Shown piece by piece: positions 15,023 through 17,872 of a stretch of DNA of 17,872 bases (the stretch's first letter is position 1; each line of letters starts with the position of its first letter). Origin of the DNA: GWA2-66-18 sp964537395 (GTDB lineage: Bacteria > Elusimicrobiota > Elusimicrobia > UBA1565 > UBA9628); NCBI GenBank assembly GCA_964537395.1, contig CAZIBN010000069.1:1-17872 (forward strand). The letters run 5' to 3'. The notes under the pieces are model-generated. The model was not told the DNA's origin and did no database searches. It saw only the letters and a program-made list of their open reading frames with translations. A program made the position numbers and the translations under genes.

Positions 15023-15037
15023 GCAGGATAAGCCTGC
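15023..15037. repeat. Short inverted repeat GCAGG-ATAAG-CCTGC
   Basis: Perfect 5-bp arms with a 5-nt loop, abutting operator candidate B and ending 6 bp before the candidate -35. Together with the repeats at 14991 and 15005 it forms three inverted repeats in a row. Function unknown. Confidence 0.4.
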
Positions 15038-15043
15038 CTGTGC

Positions 15044-15071
15044 TTGCTTATTTCCGCCGGCTGGATACACT
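15044..15071 (+). promoter_or_regulatory. Candidate promoter of the stand-alone receiver gene
   Basis: TTGCTT (15044-15049), a 16-bp spacer and TACACT (15066-15071). The -10 ends only 9 nt before ATG 15081, and no Shine-Dalgarno sequence lies between, so the transcript may be leaderless or nearly so. A GTG at 15114 with GGAAAG upstream is an alternative start that would give a short leader. Confidence 0.45.
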
Positions 15072-15080
15072 GTCTGGATA

Positions 15081-15482
15081 ATGGAACCAGCGCCCGCAGA
15101 CGGAAAGCCCGCCGTGAAGAGACGCGCTCTCATCGTCGATGACGACGAGGGCCTTCGCGAGATTTTCAGCTTCACCATGACCATGGGCGGCTTCGAGGTC
15201 GCCTGCGCCCCCGACGGAGTCAGCGCCCTCGCAATCATGCAGCAGTTCAAGCCCGACTTCATCGCGCTCGACATGATGATGCCGAGAATGAACGGCCCGC
15301 AATTCTGCGGCAAGCTCACCGAGATGTCGGTTCGGGTGCCGATCATCATCATGACCGCCATGTGGGAGACCCTCGACGAGGCCTTGATGCGCCAGGATCC
15401 GAACATCGTCGGCTTTCTCCATAAGCCGATACGCTACCCAAAGCTCATCGAGTCGATCAACAAGCTTCTTCCCGCCGGCTGA
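15081..15482 (+). CDS. Stand-alone receiver-domain response regulator
   Basis: The protein has 133 residues and is the only plus-strand gene in the window. The receiver covers about 13-130: D20/D21/D22 in LIVDDDEG, phosphoacceptor D64 in IALDMMMPRMNG, T92 in IMTAMW and K115 in LHKPI. It has no output domain. The N-terminal 12 residues (MEPAPADGKPAV) are not part of the fold; a GTG at 15114 (codon 12) could be the true start. It is preceded by operator candidate B and a TACACT promoter, and converges with the 112-residue gene, 6 bp away. It could act as a phosphate sink or bind a partner protein. Partner unknown. Confidence 0.9.
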   Translation: MEPAPADGKPAVKRRALIVDDDEGLREIFSFTMTMGGFEVACAPDGVSALAIMQQFKPDFIALDMMMPRMNGPQFCGKLTEMSVRVPIIIMTAMWETLDEALMRQDPNIVGFLHKPIRYPKLIESINKLLPAG

Positions 15483-15488
15483 CGCGCG

Positions 15489-15827
15489 CTACGGGGCCGG
15501 CTGTTCCATCTCCGAGAAGGCCTTCTCGTTCGCCTCGGACTGCGCGTTGGGCTTGTCCTTCACTTCCATCGCGTCCTTCTTCACATCCTTCAGCTTCTTG
15601 GCCATCTCGAGGGCCGCCTTGATCTTCTCGGCGCGCTCCTTCTTTAACAGCTGCTCGGGCGTGAGCTCAGCCGGGGTGGATGCCGCGCCCCCTTCCCCGG
15701 AGGCGACCGGCTTCTGCGTGCTCGGAAAAGTGAACCACGCGATCAGGATGAAGAGACCGAATAAGCCGAAAGACTCAGTGAGGAAGCCGGAGAAGGCCTT
15801 GGCGGTAGCCTCTGATTTGTCGATCAT
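15489..15827 (-). CDS. Small membrane-anchored protein with charged helical tail, unrecognised
   Basis: The protein has 112 residues from ATG 15827. One hydrophobic segment (FGLFGLFILIAWFTF, about 20-34) is followed by a Gly/Ala/Ser linker. A long Lys/Glu-rich helix (about 56-92, ELTPEQLLKKERAEKIKAAL onwards) looks like a coiled coil. The end is acidic and Gln/Asn-rich (EANEKAFSEMEQPAP). No family is recognised. The frame opens 33 codons earlier, but that would put an Arg-rich, hydrophilic extension across operator candidate C. No clear Shine-Dalgarno precedes the ATG; a 9-codon reading frame starting at 15853 overlaps it as ATGA. It converges with the stand-alone receiver gene and is preceded by a palindrome like that gene's. 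Confidence 0.65.
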   Translation of the reverse strand: MIDKSEATAKAFSGFLTESFGLFGLFILIAWFTFPSTQKPVASGEGGAASTPAELTPEQLLKKERAEKIKAALEMAKKLKDVKKDAMEVKDKPNAQSEANEKAFSEMEQPAP

Positions 15828-15853
15828 GCTGTCGTTGCGTTGCCCGTGGCCAT
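15824..15853 (-). CDS. Possible 9-codon leader peptide MATGNATTA
   Basis: ATG 15853 opens nine codons that end in TGA at 15826-15824, overlapping the ATG of the 112-residue gene as ATGA. A -10-like GCTAAT (15867-15862) ends 8 nt before this ATG, the same distance as in the two leaderless candidates nearby. If real, it would couple translation of the next gene, which lacks its own ribosome binding site. The frame is very short and chance is a serious alternative. Confidence 0.25.
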   Translation of the reverse strand: MATGNATTA

Positions 15854-15861
15854 CCCTCGAG

Positions 15862-15889
15862 ATTAGCAGGTGCAATCGCCTTTGGAAAG
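15862..15889 (-). promoter_or_regulatory. Candidate activator-dependent promoter for the 112-residue gene
   Basis: On the minus strand GCTAAT (15867-15862, 4 of 6 to TATAAT) has a weak -35 (CTTTCC, 15889-15884) 16 bp upstream. The -10 centre lies 54 bp from the centre of operator candidate C. Assigned mainly by position. Confidence 0.3.
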
Positions 15890-15909
15890 AGGACACCCGC
15901 CCTATCTTC

Positions 15910-15927
15910 TGTAGGCCATTCCCCACA
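15910..15927. promoter_or_regulatory. Operator candidate C, TGTAGG-N6-CCCACA
   Basis: The plus-strand sequence is TGTAGGCCATTCCCCACA: one half-site is exact and the other has one mismatch from CCTACA. Its centre is 91 bp before ATG 15827, similar to the distance of candidate A from the pilin gene. It lies in the 123-bp gap between the 75-residue and the 112-residue genes. Confidence 0.5.
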
Positions 15928-15950
15928 GGCGGGGCGAGAGAAGCAGCGCC

Positions 15951-16178
15951 CTAATCCTTTCGAGTGAACCAGATCCAGCCGGTCAGGGCGAAGCCGATCG
16001 CGTACAGCCACAGCGTGTCGGTGACCACATACGAGTACCCCATCAGGACCATGCCCTGCATCCGCACCCTTATGTTGCCCATGCTCTTGCCGTACGAGTG
16101 GGCGGCATAACCTATCCCGGAAAACAAAAGGTTTCCCATGATGTTGGCGAAGGTGAAGTTTGGCATTCCAAAGGGCAT
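15951..16178 (-). CDS. Small conserved-type membrane protein (75 residues)
   Basis: Two to three hydrophobic segments fill most of the protein: NIMGNLLFSGIGYAAHSYG, MQGMVLMGYSYVVTDT and LWLYAIGFALTGWIWF, with a short basic end (TRKD). This pattern (GNLLFSGIG..A..YGK, then a Y.YVV.DT motif) resembles a widespread small membrane protein often labelled amino acid transport protein; that label has little experimental support as far as I know. ATG 16178 is used; a second ATG four codons on (16166) is possible. It lies 41 bp after the response regulator stop, with GATAAT at 16187-16182 that may be chance. Function unknown. Confidence 0.7.
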   Translation of the reverse strand: MPFGMPNFTFANIMGNLLFSGIGYAAHSYGKSMGNIRVRMQGMVLMGYSYVVTDTLWLYAIGFALTGWIWFTRKD

Positions 16179-16219
16179 CGCATTATCCCCAGATCATTGT
16201 GTGCCCATTGATATGCGCG

Positions 16220-16876
16220 TCACTTTAAGATCTTGACCCTGTAGCAGTCCGGGCAAAGGCCGTGGGAGAAATCCGCGTCGCTGTGAGCGGAGATATACTC
16301 CTCAAGCTTCAGCCAGACCTGGCGCTCGTCGCGCATACGGTGGCAGTACATGCAGATGGAGATGAGGCCCGAGAGCCGCTTGACCTGAGCCAGCGCTTCT
16401 TCCAGGCGGCGATTGCTCTCCTGCAGCTCCGAGGTGCGCGTCCCGACCAGGCCCTCGAGATTCTGTCGATAGCTCAGCAGCTCCGCCTCCACGGAGCGCC
16501 GGTACAGGGCGATCTCGAGAGAAACCCGGAGATCGCGCTCAGAATACGGCTTCAGAATGAAGCTGTAGGACTGGACCTTCGCGACGCTGGCGAACGTCTC
16601 GGAGTCGTCGTAGCCGGTCAGAAAGACCACCCCGACTCCCAGGCGCTCCCGGCAGCGCGCGGCCAGGCTGATGCCGTTGGCGCCCGGCCCCAGATTGATG
16701 TCCGTGAGCAGCACATCGGGAGGATCGCCCGTCATCGCCTTGAAAGCCGTCTCGGCGTCGGCGGCGACGCCGGACACTTCGTAGCCGAGCGCGCAAACCT
16801 GACCTTCAAGCGCGCAGGCGATGAGCGCCTCGTCCTCGACAATGAATATCCGCGGCGCCGAGCTTTTCGCCTTCAC
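16220..16876 (-). CDS. Response regulator with coiled coil and C-terminal four-cysteine module
   Basis: The protein has 218 residues from GTG 16876. The receiver (about 8-125) has E14/D15, phosphoacceptor D59 in LLTDINLGPG, T87 in FLTGYD and K109 in ILKPY. A coiled coil (about 128-168, with ELLSYRQNLEGLV and SELQESNRRLEEALAQ) links to a C-terminal module with ICMYCHRMRDERQVW, LEEYISAHSDADFSHGLCPDC. C175/C178 and C208/C211 could hold a metal. This module is common at the end of response regulators and PAS proteins (pattern ICxxCxxIRD...FSHGxCPxC), but its role is not known to me. There is no DNA-binding domain. No separated ribosome binding site precedes the GTG, and TACACT lies 7 nt upstream, which suggests a leaderless start. 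It is the first gene after the ABC exporter. Confidence 0.88.
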   Translation of the reverse strand: MKAKSSAPRIFIVEDEALIACALEGQVCALGYEVSGVAADAETAFKAMTGDPPDVLLTDINLGPGANGISLAARCRERLGVGVVFLTGYDDSETFASVAKVQSYSFILKPYSERDLRVSLEIALYRRSVEAELLSYRQNLEGLVGTRTSELQESNRRLEEALAQVKRLSGLISICMYCHRMRDERQVWLKLEEYISAHSDADFSHGLCPDCYRVKILK

Positions 16877-16883
16877 CTTCAGG

Positions 16884-16889
16884 AGTGTA
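16884..16889 (-). promoter_or_regulatory. Candidate -10 (TACACT) of the four-cysteine response regulator
   Basis: On the minus strand TACACT is identical to the -10 candidate of the plus-strand receiver gene. It ends 7 nt before the GTG start, so transcription would begin at or next to the start codon. No good -35 is seen 16-18 bp upstream, which fits an activator-dependent promoter. Its centre is 56 bp from the centre of operator candidate D. Confidence 0.45.
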
Positions 16890-16933
16890 CCGCGTGCTCC
16901 TCGGCGTAGATATCATCCAACGGGCGAAACGCG

Positions 16934-16951
16934 GGTAAGGAACCCCCTACA
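16934..16951. promoter_or_regulatory. Degenerate operator candidate D, GGTAAG-N6-CCTACA
   Basis: The plus-strand sequence is GGTAAGGAACCCCCTACA. One half-site is the exact CCTACA; the other matches TGTAGG at 4 of 6 positions and the GacA-type TGTAAG at 5 of 6. It lies in the 78-bp gap between the ABC exporter stop and the response regulator start. Confidence 0.4.
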
Positions 16952-16954
16952 TTC

Positions 16955-17872
16955 TTAGCGGGCGGCGGACTGGGACTGCCACAGCCGGGCGTACACGCCG
17001 CCCTTCGCCAGAAGCTCGACGTGCGAGCCGATCTCGACGATCCGTCCGGAGGCCAAGACAACGATGCGGTCGGCGCTCGAGATCGTCGTCAGGTTGTGCG
17101 CGACCACGAGCGTCGTCGGCTTTTTCCCCGAGGCGCCCGAGGTCAGATTATCGAGCGTCTCCTGGATCTCGCGCTCGGTCTTCTTGTCGAGCGCCGAGGT
17201 GGCCTCGTCGAGCAGGAGGACCCGGGGCTTCTTGAGGAGCGCGCGCACGATCGCCACTCGCTGGCGCTGGCCGCCCGAGAGCGTCGCTCCGCCTTCTCCG
17301 ACGCGCGTGTCGAGGCCCGCCGGGAAGGCGGCGGCGTCGTTGACGAAGTCGGCCTTGGCCGACGCGATCGCGGTAGCGAGCTCCGCATCGGTCGCGTTCG
17401 GGGTGCCGTAGGTCAGGTTGTAGCGCAGGGAATCGTCGAACAGGCGCGTCTCTTGCGGGACCTTCGCGATGGCTTCCGACAAGGGGCCCTCGCCGGACAC
17501 CGAGACGTCCACGCCGTCGATGGTGACGCGGCCGCTCTGCGGCGTCCACAGGTTCTGGAGAAGCTTGAGCAAGGTGCTCTTGCCGGAGCCCGACTCGCCG
17601 ACGAAGGCGACCGTCTCGCCGGGCTTGATCGCCAGCGTCAAGCCCTCGATCCCGCCGCCCTTGCCGTCGGCCGTGTAGCGGAAGGAGACGTTCTCGAAGG
17701 CGATCGCGCCGCCGCCGGGAGGCAGGGCCGGGCCTTGAGCGATCAGCGGCTTCTCCGCGAGCCATTCGCGAACGACTCCGGTCTCGCCGCGCGCGGTCTT
17801 GTACTCGAGCCAGCGGCACAAGGTAGGATAAATTAGCCCGCTTCTGTCGGCGGCCGCCTTCATGGGCTCAGG
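16955..17872 (-). CDS. ABC exporter, nucleotide-binding C-terminal part (5' end cut by window edge)
   Basis: The frame is open to the right edge; about 305 codons are visible. ATG 17863 is internal, since the frame continues upstream and no ribosome binding site precedes it. Numbered from that Met: a linker after the membrane domain (1-50), A-loop region FENVSFRYT (56-64), Walker A GESGSGKST (89-97), Q-loop Gln in VPQE (Q137), signature LSGGQRQRV (195-203), Walker B VLLLDEATSALD with E220, and H-loop H256 in VVAHN. All catalytic residues are present. The fused layout is that of ABCB/MsbA-type exporters that move lipids, peptides or drugs; the membrane domain that would show the substrate lies outside the window. 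It ends 78 bp before the response regulator. Confidence 0.9.
   Translation of the reverse strand, partial: PEPMKAAADRSGLIYPTLCRWLEYKTARGETGVVREWLAEKPLIAQGPALPPGGGAIAFENVSFRYTADGKGGGIEGLTLAIKPGETVAFVGESGSGKSTLLKLLQNLWTPQSGRVTIDGVDVSVSGEGPLSEAIAKVPQETRLFDDSLRYNLTYGTPNATDAELATAIASAKADFVNDAAAFPAGLDTRVGEGGATLSGGQRQRVAIVRALLKKPRVLLLDEATSALDKKTEREIQETLDNLTSGASGKKPTTLVVAHNLTTISSADRIVVLASGRIVEIGSHVELLAKGGVYARLWQSQSAAR

Noticed and set aside
15474..15501. Bidirectional terminator between the convergent genes (GCCGGC at 15474 and 15496).
   Set aside because: The arms are self-palindromic, the loop is 16 nt and no T-tract follows on either strand.

Overview
The window is GC-rich, gene-dense bacterial DNA with almost all genes on the minus strand. 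The pilin, with an N-terminal KGFTLLELMVV signal and a C-terminal CTHTDVKGS-x-WTAY tail, together with the GC content and the mix of type IV pilus and two-component genes, suggests Elusimicrobiota or a similar diderm lineage. That assignment rests on recalled pilin features, not on a search, and is moderate at best.

Layout. (1) From 13667 down to the left edge runs one apparent minus-strand operon of 14 genes: major pilin, CheX phosphatase, membrane hybrid histidine kinase with two receivers and an HPt domain, an unrecognised membrane-anchored pseudo-receiver protein, PilB, PilC, three minor prepilins (PilV-, PilW- and PilX-like), CheY, CheR, CheB, an ABC1/UbiB-family kinase, and a receiver-plus-linker protein cut by the left edge. 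Nine of its thirteen junctions overlap by 1 or 4 bases, and four genes use GTG or TTG starts, so translation is probably coupled. (2) 13759-14907 holds a two-gene unit: an unrecognised 246-residue protein with a His-rich stretch, and a truncated hemoglobin. (3) 15081-15482 is the only plus-strand gene, a stand-alone receiver. (4) 15489-16876 carries a small anchored coiled-coil protein, a 75-residue membrane protein, and a response regulator with a four-cysteine C-terminal module. (5) 16955 to the right edge is the ATPase end of an ABC exporter.

How the parts fit. The large operon joins pilus machinery (PilB ATPase, PilC platform, tip-type minor pilins, major pilin) to chemosensory adaptation parts (CheR, CheB, CheX, CheY), but no CheA, CheW or chemoreceptor lies in the window. 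The only phosphodonor kinase here is the hybrid kinase next to cheX. I infer that it may feed CheY and the receivers that act on the pilus, unless a classical Che array is encoded elsewhere.

Regulation. An 18-bp palindrome, TGTAGG-N6-CCTACA, with the same geometry as the GacA/UvrY/BvgA-type (NarL-family) operator TGTAAG-N6-CTTACA, occurs in exact form twice (13746, 15005) and in degenerate form twice (15910, 16934). Each copy lies upstream of a transcription unit, with its centre about 54-56 bp from a candidate -10 hexamer. In two cases the -10 is TACACT only 7-9 nt before the start codon, which suggests leaderless transcripts. No tRNA, rRNA, CRISPR array, insertion sequence or convincing terminator was seen. 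The longest stretch without a gene is 173 bp.
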